Part shown: positions 20,550 to 29,515 of the stretch, piece after piece
Layout: each line of letters starts with the position of its first letter
How positions within the stretch are numbered: position 1 is the stretch's first letter
DNA from: Verrucomicrobiia bacterium
Lineage (GTDB): Bacteria > Verrucomicrobiota > Verrucomicrobiia > Verrucomicrobiales > DEV007
Direction: 5' to 3'
Assembly (NCBI GenBank): GCA_030425385.1
Contig: JAUIAH010000005.1
Span: forward strand, 243,904 to 307,903
DNA: 64,000 nucleotides
Notes under the pieces: generated by a model
Seen by the model: only the letters and a program-made list of their open reading frames with translations
Databases searched by the model: none
Told to the model about the DNA's origin: nothing
Program-made: the position numbers and the translations under genes

Positions 20550-21335
20550 TTAGTTGCTGGCTTGCTCTTTGGGCAGCGGGTAAACGCGGTCACCTGCGCG
20601 AAGTTGGACCCCGGGAGCGACTGTGCCTTTGACCACATCCGCGACCGCACGGTTCTGGAGGAGATCCGTGATCTCGATTTGCCCAATTTCCACACCGCCG
20701 CGTCGGACAGCCAGGCGGGCACCTTCAGCGGCCTTCTGCTGATTGCCAGCCCCCACGATGACAAAGCCCCACTGCGGGTAGACCTGAGTGATCGAAGCCG
20801 AGAAATTCTCAGGAAGACGCCCTTCGCGCCGGTCTTCGATCTCTTTGCTAAGCTTATCAATTTGGGATTGGAGATTCTCGGCAGAACGCTGAGCGCTCCC
20901 GACCTGACCTTCCAGGCTGGAAAGGCGATTTGAGAGCGAGGCGTTCTTCGTGCGGAGGGAATCAAGACGGGCCACTGCCTCTTCGAGATTCCCCACTTCA
21001 GAAAGTTGAAGTTTCAAAGCTTCCAACTCGCCCTTCGCCGTGTCGAGCTCACCACTCAGGAGATCAATCTCCTCCTCCTTCTTCAATTTCTCAGCATCTA
21101 ATTTCGCAGCCTCATCAGCAAGGGTCTCGCCTTCTTGCGTCGTGGACTCCACTTGAGACGTGAGATCAGCAAGCGTGCCTTTAGCATCTTCCAAATCGGT
21201 CTCAAGACGCGCCAAGGATTTCACTTGCGCCTCGTTATCCGCTCGGGCGGCGGTGAGACTCTCCTTATTCATGTAGCTAAGGACGGCGGAGCCTATCAGC
21301 GCGAGGAGCGCCAACGTGGTGAGCAAACTATGCAT
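20550..21335 (-). CDS. Membrane-anchored coiled-coil protein (paralogue of next gene), 261 aa
   Basis: First gene of the operon. It has one N-terminal membrane segment (TLALLALIGSAVLSYMN), a coiled coil rich in Glu, Lys and Leu up to about residue 160, and the same C-terminal barrel-like domain as its downstream neighbour (YPQWGFVIVGAGN ... GVEIGQIEITDLLQNRAVADVVKG). The equal length, order of parts and matching C-terminal segment show tandem duplication and divergence. No named family was recognised. A 7-bp inverted repeat about 110 bases upstream of the start may be part of its control region. Confidence 0.82.
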   Translation of the reverse strand: MHSLLTTLALLALIGSAVLSYMNKESLTAARADNEAQVKSLARLETDLEDAKGTLADLTSQVESTTQEGETLADEAAKLDAEKLKKEEEIDLLSGELDTAKGELEALKLQLSEVGNLEEAVARLDSLRTKNASLSNRLSSLEGQVGSAQRSAENLQSQIDKLSKEIEDRREGRLPENFSASITQVYPQWGFVIVGAGNQQKAAEGARLAVRRGGVEIGQIEITDLLQNRAVADVVKGTVAPGVQLRAGDRVYPLPKEQASN

Positions 21336-21443
21336 GGGTGTTCGATTACTAAGGTTACGAAGGTTGTAGAGAAACTCAGGCGTCTAAATGCTGGGCAAGG
21401 ATTGGGTTTTGTCTCGAAGAAAGCGGGCTTTGGCAACCCTTTT

Positions 21444-21459
21444 CTGAGAACATTCTCAG
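21444..21459. promoter_or_regulatory. Inverted repeat between coiled-coil operon and SRP RNA
   Basis: CTGAGAA and TTCTCAG are perfect inverted arms separated by CA. The site lies between the divergent coiled-coil operon (start 21335) and the SRP RNA gene, where an operator would be expected. It has no T-run, so it is less likely to be a terminator. Confidence 0.35.
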
Positions 21460-21547
21460 GAGAAACCGACTCAAAGTGAGGCTTGACGCTAATTTCGCAG
21501 CGCTCAGTGGCTATGGCAAGGGCGAAGTGTTCTTTCTTAAAAAGGGG

Positions 21548-21575
21548 TTGCCGCGCGAGTCATGCGGTCTATCCC
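21548..21575 (+). promoter_or_regulatory. Putative promoter of the SRP RNA gene
   Basis: TTGCCG and TATCCC, spaced by 16 bases, lie where -35 and -10 boxes would be for an RNA starting near 21580. That start is suggested independently by the base-paired end of the RNA. The match to consensus is partial. Confidence 0.4.
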
Positions 21576-21578
21576 TTC

Positions 21579-21675
21579 CGTGCCAGGGACTATGGAGTGT
21601 CGGCTTGCGAACCCCGCCAGGCCCGAAAGGGAGCAACGGTAGTATGTCCGTCATTGTCATAGTTTCCTGGCATCT
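21579..21675 (+). ncRNA. ffs: Signal recognition particle RNA (bacterial small type)
   Basis: The universally conserved SRP domain-IV signature is present: CCGCCAGGCCCGAAAGGGAGCA followed by ACGGTA, split here as CCGCCAGGCC, then CGAAAGGGAGCA (about 21614-21639). The flanks form the expected long helix: TGCCAGG..CTATG near 21581 pairs with CATAG..CCTGGCA near 21659-21672. Overall length (about 95 nt) fits the small bacterial SRP RNA without an Alu domain. It would bind Ffh and guide membrane-protein insertion. Ends are estimated from pairing. Confidence 0.9.
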
Positions 21676-21735
21676 CCCTTTCCTCCCCTCACTTGCGGTT
21701 GACCCACTTCCTCCTTCTATCCTACCTTTGCGCCC

Positions 21736-22221
21736 ATGCAGCTCGCGGACGTCCAGGATCGATTTGAAACCTTTCTGAAGGAGAAGGGGCTGCGTCAAAC
21801 GCCTCAGCGCGAGGCTATTGTGCAATCCGCCTTCGCCTCTTCGGAGCATTTCACAGCGGACGATCTTTGGGATCGTGCTCGGAAACAAGACGCCTCCACG
21901 TCGCGTGCCACCGTCTACCGGACGCTTTCGCTCCTGGTTGAGAGTGGGCTGCTCCACGAGATCGATCTTGGGAAAGAGAATCGTCATTACGATCCAAATT
22001 TCCTCGATCACCCGAATCACAACCACCTGATCTGCACCGACTGTGAGAAGGTGGTGGAGTTCGAGGATGACCACATCAATCTCTTGGAAGATTGCATCAC
22101 GCGGCGCTTGGGCTTCAAACCAAACCGCAAGATGATCCGGATCGAGGCCTCCTGTGATGAACTGAAACGTCTTGGGGCGTGCAGTCGCAATGAGGAGAGC
22201 GCGTCCGATGGGGATGATTAA
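21736..22221 (+). CDS. fur: Fur-family transcriptional regulator, 161 aa
   Basis: The winged-helix part shows RQTPQREAIVQSA and the recognition-helix region TSRATVYRTLSLLVESGL. The metal-binding part shows HHYDP-like residues (NRHYDPNFLDHPNHNHLIC), the structural CxxC in ICTDC and a later CDELKRLGAC in place of a tight second CxxC. Length matches the family. The DNA-binding helix is closest to Fur proper, but Zur or PerR cannot be excluded by eye. Fur proteins repress iron (or zinc/peroxide) genes when metal-loaded. The gene is followed 42 bases later by argH in the same direction. No iron-uptake gene lies in this window. Confidence 0.9.
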   Translation: MQLADVQDRFETFLKEKGLRQTPQREAIVQSAFASSEHFTADDLWDRARKQDASTSRATVYRTLSLLVESGLLHEIDLGKENRHYDPNFLDHPNHNHLICTDCEKVVEFEDDHINLLEDCITRRLGFKPNRKMIRIEASCDELKRLGACSRNEESASDGDD

Positions 22222-22263
22222 AGGACTTGCGCCCTAGGGTGCGCCCACCATCTTCCCACCCTC

Positions 22264-23637
22264 ATGTGGAAAGGCCGCTTTCAGGAAGAGACCACCGATT
22301 TGATGAAGCGTTTCGGCGAGTCCATCTCGTTCGATTGGCGACTCTTCAAACACGATATCCGTGCATCGATCGCGCATGCGCGAGGACTTGAGCGTGCGGG
22401 GATCTTAACAGCCGAAGAAGTGGCGCAGATCTCTTCAGGATTGCGCGAGATTGAGGGCGAAATCGCAGAAGGCACCTTCGCTTTCAGTGTCGACCTCGAA
22501 GACATCCACATGAATATCGAGAAGGCGCTGACCAACCGCATCGGTCCTGCAGGCGCGAAACTCCACACCGCGCGCAGTCGCAATGACCAGGTCGCAGTGG
22601 ACATGCGTCTTTACGCCAAGGAAACGATCGATCTCATCGGCGGCAAGATTCAGGAACTGCAACGGAGCCTGGTCGGCCTCAGCCGGCGCTTTCCCGGGGC
22701 TGTCCTTCCGGGCTACACCCACTTGCAACGAGGCCAACCCGTTCTCTTGGGACATCACTTGTTAGCCTACGTGGAGATGTTAGAGCGTGATCGCGGACGT
22801 TTGCTGGACGCGCGCGTGCGGGTGGACTGCATGCCCTTGGGGAGCGGTGCTCTGGCGGGCTCTACCATTCTGATTGATCGGGAGGCGGTCGCCAAAGATC
22901 TCGGCTTTGCCTGCGTCAGTCGCAACAGCATGGATGCCGTGAGTGATCGCGACTTCATGGCAGAAATGTTATTCGCGTTGGCGTTGTTAGGCACGCACCT
23001 TTCGCGACTGAGTGAGGACGTCATTCTCTGGGTCTCGGCTGAGTTCGGATTCATGAGTCTTAGTGACGCCCACACGACTGGCTCCAGCCTGATGCCGCAG
23101 AAGAAGAATCCCGATGCCGCCGAACTGACGCGCGGCAAGACAGGGCGCTTGTATGGCAACCTCATCGCCTTGCTCACGACACTCAAGGGCTTGCCCATGA
23201 CCTACAATCGTGATCTGCAAGAGGATAAGGAACGCCTCTTTGACTCAATTGATACCGCCGAGCTTTGCTTGAGCATCTTTGCCGAGATGATGGCTGAAGC
23301 GACCGTGAATGAAGCCGCCATGCGGGAGGCGGCGAGCGATCCCTTTCTCTTGGCCACTGATTTAGCCGACTACTTGGTCAAGGCTGGCGTACCCTTCCGT
23401 CAAGCGCACGAGGTGGTGGGCCAATTGACCGCCTATTCGCTAGAGCACGAGAAAGCCTTCCCCGACATGTCTCTGGCAGAATTCCAACAGTTTTCGGAAG
23501 CCTTTGGCGAGGATGTGTTTGCCATGCTTGAGCTCGACAAGGCCTTGGAGGCCCGTCAAGCCATCGGCGCCCCCTCGCCGACACGCGTCCGCAAGGAGCT
23601 CGCGAACTGGGCGACGGCGCTGGGCATGTCCGACTAG
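22264..23637 (+). CDS. argH: Argininosuccinate lyase, 457 aa
   Basis: The full-length enzyme carries the fumarase/aspartase-superfamily signature GSSLMPQKKNPDAAE, the N-terminal MWKGRFQEETTDLMKRFGES typical of ArgH, TARSRNDQVAVDMRL and the HLQRGQPVLLGHH region. It cleaves argininosuccinate to arginine and fumarate, the last step of arginine synthesis, in the cytoplasm. Other arginine genes are not nearby; it sits between the Fur-type regulator and tatC. tatC begins 7 bases after its stop, so the two are probably cotranscribed. Confidence 0.97.
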   Translation: MWKGRFQEETTDLMKRFGESISFDWRLFKHDIRASIAHARGLERAGILTAEEVAQISSGLREIEGEIAEGTFAFSVDLEDIHMNIEKALTNRIGPAGAKLHTARSRNDQVAVDMRLYAKETIDLIGGKIQELQRSLVGLSRRFPGAVLPGYTHLQRGQPVLLGHHLLAYVEMLERDRGRLLDARVRVDCMPLGSGALAGSTILIDREAVAKDLGFACVSRNSMDAVSDRDFMAEMLFALALLGTHLSRLSEDVILWVSAEFGFMSLSDAHTTGSSLMPQKKNPDAAELTRGKTGRLYGNLIALLTTLKGLPMTYNRDLQEDKERLFDSIDTAELCLSIFAEMMAEATVNEAAMREAASDPFLLATDLADYLVKAGVPFRQAHEVVGQLTAYSLEHEKAFPDMSLAEFQQFSEAFGEDVFAMLELDKALEARQAIGAPSPTRVRKELANWATALGMSD

Positions 23638-23644
23638 CAGTTTT

Positions 23645-25204
23645 ATGAAAGCCGTCCTAGCAAAGGTCTTCGGAGCGCGCGAGAAGCTCGCTAAGCAGCG
23701 CGGACACGACGACAAGGAGATGCCGTTTCTGGAGCATCTCGAAGAATTGCGTCAGACGCTGATGAAGATCATCATCACGCTGATCATCGTCACGATCGGT
23801 GCGTTTGTCTTCCGCGAACCCTTGATGGATTTCATCAAGCGCCCGGTGGAATTGGCAGGCTTGGGCGCAACCATTGATCTCCCTGACGATGTCAACAAAC
23901 AGGAATGGCGTCGCGTTCAAACCCTGGCCAAGACAGCGCGCGACCTCGACCCTGACATCCGCACCAATTTCTTCGCCAAAGCTTTGGGAGAAGAAGAGGC
24001 GCATTTGAGTCACTACGTTCAAGCCTTGCCCATCTTCAACGCGACCCTAGTTCTGGACAAAGAGGTCCGTGAGGCGTTTGTGAGGGAGGCTCTCAGCAAT
24101 GACACCGAGTTGCGAGACACCGTGCTCAAGCTCGTGGAGAAGAATCCTGACGCCAAGGTGGATCGCCAGGGGAACCTCATCGAGATGAGCGCGCTCAACG
24201 TGCCTGAGGTATTCATGCTGTCCTTGAAGATCTCTCTCTTCGCCGGGCTGATCCTATCACTTCCATTACTTCTCTACTTCCTCGCGCAATTCATCTTTCC
24301 AGGTCTCACCGCGAAAGAGAAACGCGCCGTCCTGCCAGCGGTGGGCATTGGCTTCGGGCTCTTTCTCGTGGGGGCCGCCTTTGCCTATTGGGTGGTGACG
24401 CCACGCGTGTTGGAATTCTTCCACGGCTATGCCGATGAATTGGGTGTCGCCTCAGAATGGCGTATTGGCTACTATGTCAGTTTTGTGAGTCAGCTAGTGC
24501 TGATCTTTGGCCTGAGCTTTGAATTACCCGTCGTGGTGCTGACCCTCGTCAAGCTCGAGATTCTCAGCTATCAATTCATGGCGAAGAATCGCTCCTACGC
24601 CATCATCATCATCTTCACGGTGGCAGCCATCATCACGCCGACACCGGATGCGCCTACCCTCTGTCTCCTCGCGGTGCCGATGGTCATTCTCTACGAATTC
24701 TGCATCTGGATGGCCTTCTTCATGGATCGCAAGCGCAAGCGCTTGGAAGCCGAGGAAGAAGCCGAACGCGCTCTCGCACGCGAGCGTCGTTCCAAGGAAC
24801 GTGCCGAAGCCCTCGCCAAGGCCTTGCCGCCAGCTGGGACAGTCGCGCAGTCGGCCACCAGTGACGAGCCCGGTTCTCCTCCTGCTGCCATGACGGACGA
24901 CGATGCCAAGTCTGCCTTCGACGCCAATGATGCCCTGCAGGACGATGACGCCGACAGCCCTCCCGAACACGATGACTACGAGGAAGGATTTGGGCCACCA
25001 GAGGACATCGATTCCTATAATAGTGAAGATTTCCATAACCAACACTACCAGGAGAGCGAGGACAGGCATGAGAAGGACACGGCTGAGAATCGCGATCGGG
25101 TAGACATTGACGATCAGCCGAGTATTGACCAGAGAGAGGACGAACCTCGGGACGCCTCTGATGACGATGAGAAGTCAGAGCCTCCCAGCGACACCCGCAA
25201 ATGA
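23645..25204 (+). CDS. tatC: Twin-arginine translocase subunit TatC with enlarged first periplasmic loop and acidic tail, 519 aa
   Basis: TatC is recognised by the N-terminal MPFLEHLEELRQTLMK, the transmembrane pattern and IFPGLTAKEKRAVLPAV. The start at 23645 follows argH; the longer open frame is antisense-free read-through of argH. Two features are unusual. A roughly 120-residue charged segment (about residues 62-185) is inserted between TM1 and TM2, where TatC normally has a short periplasmic loop. After the last membrane helix there is a tail of about 155 residues that becomes very rich in Asp and Glu. Typical TatC is about 250 residues. It forms the Tat receptor with TatA/B, which are not in this window. 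The stop overlaps the next start (ATGA). Confidence 0.93.
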   Translation: MKAVLAKVFGAREKLAKQRGHDDKEMPFLEHLEELRQTLMKIIITLIIVTIGAFVFREPLMDFIKRPVELAGLGATIDLPDDVNKQEWRRVQTLAKTARDLDPDIRTNFFAKALGEEEAHLSHYVQALPIFNATLVLDKEVREAFVREALSNDTELRDTVLKLVEKNPDAKVDRQGNLIEMSALNVPEVFMLSLKISLFAGLILSLPLLLYFLAQFIFPGLTAKEKRAVLPAVGIGFGLFLVGAAFAYWVVTPRVLEFFHGYADELGVASEWRIGYYVSFVSQLVLIFGLSFELPVVVLTLVKLEILSYQFMAKNRSYAIIIIFTVAAIITPTPDAPTLCLLAVPMVILYEFCIWMAFFMDRKRKRLEAEEEAERALARERRSKERAEALAKALPPAGTVAQSATSDEPGSPPAAMTDDDAKSAFDANDALQDDDADSPPEHDDYEEGFGPPEDIDSYNSEDFHNQHYQESEDRHEKDTAENRDRVDIDDQPSIDQREDEPRDASDDDEKSEPPSDTRK

Positions 25205-26604
25205 TGTCTGCCCCTGCTGAGAACCCATCTGCCACTGAAGCCGCCACCGAAGAGCAGTCCACCCGCATGGACGTCATGGTGGTCGATAACTGGCTGATCT
25301 TCGATTGCCCGCACTGCTCACAGACCATCAAGCTGGATCGCAAAGACGGCGTCCATAACATCGAGTGCCCTTCCTGTGCGGCCGCCTTTGAACCTCTGTT
25401 AGACCGTGATGTCAAATTACCCCCCAAGAAGACCCCTGCTCGCCGTCGGCGTCGCGGTCCTCGAGGTACGGGAGAACCACGCCAGAAGGCCCCCAAGAGC
25501 CGCCCTACCCTTTCGAGTTTGCCTTCGGAAGGCGTGGTGAAACTGAATCTCGCTCCGGCCGAAATCGAGGAGAGTGGGGAGGATAACAAGCCGCCCATTC
25601 CTTCCAAACTACCCGTGCGATCAGCGTTAGAGCTAGAGCGACGACGCGTCGAGGCGACCAAGGACAACGAGACCAAGCAGCAAGATGAAACAGAGCTGAA
25701 TGCCGTCATCGAGGAGCAGAGCGGTGGGAAATACAAGCGTATCCGCGTGCGCACACGGAAGAAGCGCGCCACCGAAGGCCAGCGGGCCATGCGGCTCTAT
25801 ATCCTATGCGGCCTCGCCGCCTTCACCGTGATCGGGCTGTCCCTGTGGGGAGCCTCTCAAATGTACAAGGATCAGTTAGCTGACGAGGACTCCATTGAAG
25901 AAAGCACGGACATCCTCTACGTGGACAGCAAGCCTATCGGCCCCGAGATCGGTACGAAAGAGCAGTTGTTAGGCCAATTTCATAAGGCCTCGACGGTGGA
26001 TCAACTCCTCAAACTCATCCGCTCTCCGAAACGGCTCGAGCCCGTCATTCGCAACTACTATGGCGGGGATACCTTGCCCGCCCTCAATGCCACCCGCTTT
26101 GATGTGGATAGTGACACGCGAGATCTGCCGAAAGACTTTAGCAAATATGTCATGATCGCCGGATCCGATCGCTACACGCTCTACATCGAGAAGACCAAGT
26201 CCCATGGTTACCGTGTCGATTGGGAAAGCTTCGTCGGTCTGGGCGAAATGCCCTGGAAGGCCTTCATCGATTCCAGAGCCACAAAGACCACACGGATGCG
26301 TGCGTATTTGTCAGAGGCCAATTATTTCGAGCCTCCCTACGACAAGGATCGTTATCGGGTCTTGCGCTTGGAAGATCCCACACGCGAGCACGTGGTTTAC
26401 GGATACTACAGCACCAACGACACTCAATTTCGCCGTCTGCGAGAGCGAGTCTACGAAGCCATCGGCGGCAATCAGGTGGCCAATATCGAGGAACAAGAGT
26501 TCGAGATTCCCGTGATCATCGATATCCGCTTCCGTTCGGGAGCGACGAACAACGCCCAGGTCGACATCGTGGAGTATGTCACCGATACCTGGCTCCGCCC
26601 CTGA
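25201..26604 (+). CDS. MJ0042-type zinc-ribbon membrane protein, 467 aa
   Basis: Four cysteines in two CxxC pairs (C36, C39, C56, C59; DCPHC and ECPSC) form an MJ0042-like zinc ribbon in the N-terminal cytoplasmic part. A basic/proline-rich linker follows, then one transmembrane helix at about 198-222 (YILCGLAAFTVIGLSLWGAS) and an extracytoplasmic domain of about 240 residues rich in Tyr, Asp and Arg that I do not recognise. Translation is coupled to tatC by a 4-base overlap, which suggests a related role at the membrane, possibly in regulation. comF follows 11 bases later. Confidence 0.8.
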   Translation: MMSAPAENPSATEAATEEQSTRMDVMVVDNWLIFDCPHCSQTIKLDRKDGVHNIECPSCAAAFEPLLDRDVKLPPKKTPARRRRRGPRGTGEPRQKAPKSRPTLSSLPSEGVVKLNLAPAEIEESGEDNKPPIPSKLPVRSALELERRRVEATKDNETKQQDETELNAVIEEQSGGKYKRIRVRTRKKRATEGQRAMRLYILCGLAAFTVIGLSLWGASQMYKDQLADEDSIEESTDILYVDSKPIGPEIGTKEQLLGQFHKASTVDQLLKLIRSPKRLEPVIRNYYGGDTLPALNATRFDVDSDTRDLPKDFSKYVMIAGSDRYTLYIEKTKSHGYRVDWESFVGLGEMPWKAFIDSRATKTTRMRAYLSEANYFEPPYDKDRYRVLRLEDPTREHVVYGYYSTNDTQFRRLRERVYEAIGGNQVANIEEQEFEIPVIIDIRFRSGATNNAQVDIVEYVTDTWLRP

Positions 26605-26615
26605 TCGACGACACC

Positions 26616-27356
26616 ATGGCGTCTTGGTTGCAGCAGTTTCGCACCACGACGATCGACCTCGTTTACCCACCGCAGTGTCCCGGCTGTGGCGATTGGGCAG
26701 GCGAACGCGAGCCCCTCACCCTGTGCGCACGATGCCAGTCTGATTTGTGGGCTTGTGAGAAACCCTGTTGCCGCGTCTGTGGCGAGAGCTACCTCCCCGC
26801 AGGCACTGCCAGCTTTCAATGCCAAACCTGCCAAGGGAGAAACTTCGCCTTCGAATTTGCCGTCGCTCCCTATCAAAGTCGCGGCGTTCTCCGAGAACTC
26901 ATTCATCGGCTCAAGTATCAGGGACATCTGTTTCTCCGGCCTTACCTGGGACGCCTCCTCGCCGAGGCGCTGCAAGACGAACGCCTTCAGGCCCTCTCCC
27001 CTGATTGGTGCACCATCCCCGTGCCCTTACATCATCGCCGATTCCGCGAACGCGAGTTCAATCAAGCCCTGGAACTCTGTCGCGAACTGAAGAAGCGCCG
27101 CGGCATTCCCACCCTTAATGCCCTCAAGCGCACGCGCTACACATCCTCACAGACACGTTATCAACGCCATCAGCGCATCGCCAATCTCAAGGACGCCTTC
27201 GCCGTGCGTTGGTATCGCGCCCGTGCGCTGCAAGACCGCGACGTAGCCCTGGTCGATGACGTCTTCACCACAGGCTCCACCGCCCACGAATGCGCACGGG
27301 TGCTCCGCGCTGCGGGAGCCAGAAAGGTAGTTGTGATCACTCTGGCTAGGGGCTAG
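26616..27356 (+). CDS. comF: ComF-family phosphoribosyltransferase-like protein, 246 aa
   Basis: N-terminal cysteine pairs (CPGCGDW, CARC, CCRVCGES, CQTC) form the double zinc finger of ComF/GntX proteins. The C-terminal half carries the PRPP-binding signature VALVDDVFTTGSTAHEC and the family motif RRFREREFNQA. The ATG at 26616 was chosen because it begins just before the zinc finger; a longer open frame overlaps the upstream gene. Homologues act in DNA uptake in naturally competent bacteria, but many hosts are not competent, so the role here is uncertain. Confidence 0.92.
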   Translation: MASWLQQFRTTTIDLVYPPQCPGCGDWAGEREPLTLCARCQSDLWACEKPCCRVCGESYLPAGTASFQCQTCQGRNFAFEFAVAPYQSRGVLRELIHRLKYQGHLFLRPYLGRLLAEALQDERLQALSPDWCTIPVPLHHRRFREREFNQALELCRELKKRRGIPTLNALKRTRYTSSQTRYQRHQRIANLKDAFAVRWYRARALQDRDVALVDDVFTTGSTAHECARVLRAAGARKVVVITLARG

Positions 27357-27391
27357 ATTTCCCCGCCCATCCAGACCCACCCGCTCACTCC

Positions 27392-28243
27392 ATGCCCATC
27401 TTCAAGAAACCTCCCTTTGGCTTCACACGCACCAAGAAGAAAGAGATGCCGGAAGGCCTCTGGCACAAGTGCCCAGACTGCTCCAAGGTCATCCACGACA
27501 TCGAGTTGGCAAAGAACCACCGTGTCTGCCACCACTGCGGGCATCATTTCCAACTCTCGGCTGAGGCGCGGCTCAAGCTCGTCACGGACGAGGATACGTT
27601 TGAAGAGACGGATGCTGACATCCACACCGTCGATGCCTTGGGCTTTGAAGGTTACGCTCAGAAGGTCGCCAAGTATCGCGAGAAGACCACGTTGAACGAG
27701 GCCATCGTCACCGGGCGCGCGACGATCCAGGGGCATCCTGTTAGCCTCGGAGTGATGGATTTCCGTTTCCTCGGTGCCAGCATGGGCTCCGTCGTGGGCG
27801 AGAAGATCACTCGCGTGATCGAACGCGCCACGAAAGAGCGACGGGCGGCCATCGTCTTCTCTGCCTCAGGGGGCGCACGCATGCATGAGGGCATCCTCAG
27901 CCTCATGCAGATGGCCAAGACCAGTGCCGCTCTCGGCCGCCACAGCGAGGCAGGGCTCCCCTACCTCTCCATACTCACTCACCCTACCACCGGCGGCGTC
28001 ACTGCCAGTTTCGCCACGTTGGGAGATGTGATCCTCGCAGAACCCAAATGCATGATCGGCTTTGCTGGCCCACGCGTTGTCAAAGAGACTACCCATCAGA
28101 ATCTCCCTCCCGGATTCCAAACCGCTGAGTTCATGTTAGAGCACGGCTTGGTTGATCGCATCGTGGAGCGCAAAGAAATGAAGGCCACGATTGGCACCCT
28201 GCTAGACTACATGATGCCGAATCAGGTACGCGCCTCGGCGTGA
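27392..28243 (+). CDS. accD: Acetyl-CoA carboxylase carboxyltransferase subunit beta, 283 aa
   Basis: The zinc finger of AccD is clear (KCPDCSKVIHD and CHHCGHHF), as are VMDFRFLGASMGSVVGEK, FSASGGARMHEG and LTHPTTGGVTASFA. With AccA (not in this window) it transfers carboxyl from biotin to acetyl-CoA, the first step of fatty acid synthesis. It ends 7 bases before folC, the common accD-folC arrangement. Confidence 0.97.
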   Translation: MPIFKKPPFGFTRTKKKEMPEGLWHKCPDCSKVIHDIELAKNHRVCHHCGHHFQLSAEARLKLVTDEDTFEETDADIHTVDALGFEGYAQKVAKYREKTTLNEAIVTGRATIQGHPVSLGVMDFRFLGASMGSVVGEKITRVIERATKERRAAIVFSASGGARMHEGILSLMQMAKTSAALGRHSEAGLPYLSILTHPTTGGVTASFATLGDVILAEPKCMIGFAGPRVVKETTHQNLPPGFQTAEFMLEHGLVDRIVERKEMKATIGTLLDYMMPNQVRASA

Positions 28244-28250
28244 TCCATCC

Positions 28251-29447
28251 ATGCTCGATTGGCTCTACGGCCTCCAGGGCATCGGAGTAAAGTTAGGCCT
28301 TGAGAATACCAGGCGCTTGCTGGCGACCCTGCCCCAGCCTCCGTCGCCTCCTCGCCTCATCCACGTCGCTGGCACCAACGGCAAGGGATCCGTTTGCGCG
28401 TTTCTCGATGCCCTCACCCGCGCCCATGGCCTCCGCACTGGCCTCTTCACGTCACCCCACCTCATCCGTTACCACGAGCGGATCCGCATTGATGGCGAGC
28501 CTATCAGCGACACTTCGTTGAACCGTTGGCTAGGGCAAATCAAAGCCACCGTTGCGGATTGGGACCCGCATCCCAGTTTCTTTGAAATCACCCTCGCCCT
28601 GGGGATGGCCGCTTTCCATGAGGCCGAAGTCGAGATCATCATTCTTGAAACAGGGTTAGGCGGAAGGCTCGATGCCAGCAACGCTATCGCGGAGAAAGAT
28701 CTCACTGTCATTACCCCCATCCACCTCGATCATACCCAAATCCTGGGCGACACGTTGGCAGCGATCGCCAAAGAGAAAGCCGGCATCTTCCGATCAGGCA
28801 CCCCGATCGTCAGCGCCGCCCAAGCCCCGGAAGCCGAGGTCGCCCTGCGCCAAGCGGCTGCCACGCTCGCCGCGCCCATCCACTTCGTCGACCACGTGTA
28901 TGACGCCCCCCTTGGCCTTCCGGGCGCCCACCAACGAGAGAATGCTGCCCTTGCGCATGCCGCCTTCCAGATGCTAGGCATTCCGTTAGACACGGACACC
29001 GCCGCAGATGCTCTCGCAGCAACCCAGTGGCCCGGGCGCTTTCAAACGCTTCACGATGACGCCGGCACCCTCATCATCGACGGCGCTCACAACCCAGCCT
29101 CCATCGCCGCTCTCGTCTCCACCTGGCGGGAAACGTTCGGATCACAGAAAGCCACCATCCTCTTTGGCTGCGCTCAAGAGAAAGCCATCGCCGAGAGCCT
29201 TGCTTTGTTAGAGCCCATTGCGGCTCGTTTCGTCTTCCTCCCAATCCACTCGCCTCGCTCGGAGTCCCCCGACACCCTCGCCTCTCAGACGACGGCACCC
29301 TCACAGATCGCGCAAAGCTTTGAAGAAGCTTTGCGCAAAGCGCTAGACTACCCAGAGCCAAGACTGGTCACCGGCTCCCTCTTCCTCGTTGGGGAGGCTC
29401 TCGCATCATGCGAAGGCCAGCATCGGCCCAGGCGCACCGCACAGTAA
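28251..29447 (+). CDS. folC: Folylpolyglutamate synthase / dihydrofolate synthase, 398 aa
   Basis: The P-loop VAGTNGKGSVCAFL, TSPHLIRYHERIRIDG, LETGLGGRLDASNA and DHTQILGDTLAAIAKEKAGIF are hallmark Mur-ligase/FolC motifs; the C-terminal domain shows DGAHNPASIAAL. It adds glutamate to (dihydro)folate using ATP. Length fits. Near the 3' end the coding sequence contains an 11-bp perfect inverted repeat (29310-29336). Confidence 0.96.
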   Translation: MLDWLYGLQGIGVKLGLENTRRLLATLPQPPSPPRLIHVAGTNGKGSVCAFLDALTRAHGLRTGLFTSPHLIRYHERIRIDGEPISDTSLNRWLGQIKATVADWDPHPSFFEITLALGMAAFHEAEVEIIILETGLGGRLDASNAIAEKDLTVITPIHLDHTQILGDTLAAIAKEKAGIFRSGTPIVSAAQAPEAEVALRQAAATLAAPIHFVDHVYDAPLGLPGAHQRENAALAHAAFQMLGIPLDTDTAADALAATQWPGRFQTLHDDAGTLIIDGAHNPASIAALVSTWRETFGSQKATILFGCAQEKAIAESLALLEPIAARFVFLPIHSPRSESPDTLASQTTAPSQIAQSFEEALRKALDYPEPRLVTGSLFLVGEALASCEGQHRPRRTAQ

Positions 29448-29515
29448 TGAGGCTTTAGAACCATCCCACCACTTTGTAATCGTCAGAGCGGAGCAGCTCG
29501 CTGATGCTCCAAGCG

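Noticed and set aside
19701..20933. Open frame of 410 codons on the plus strand
   Set aside because: It is opposite both coiled-coil genes; the His/Asp/Leu-rich sequence is the reflection of coiled-coil codons.
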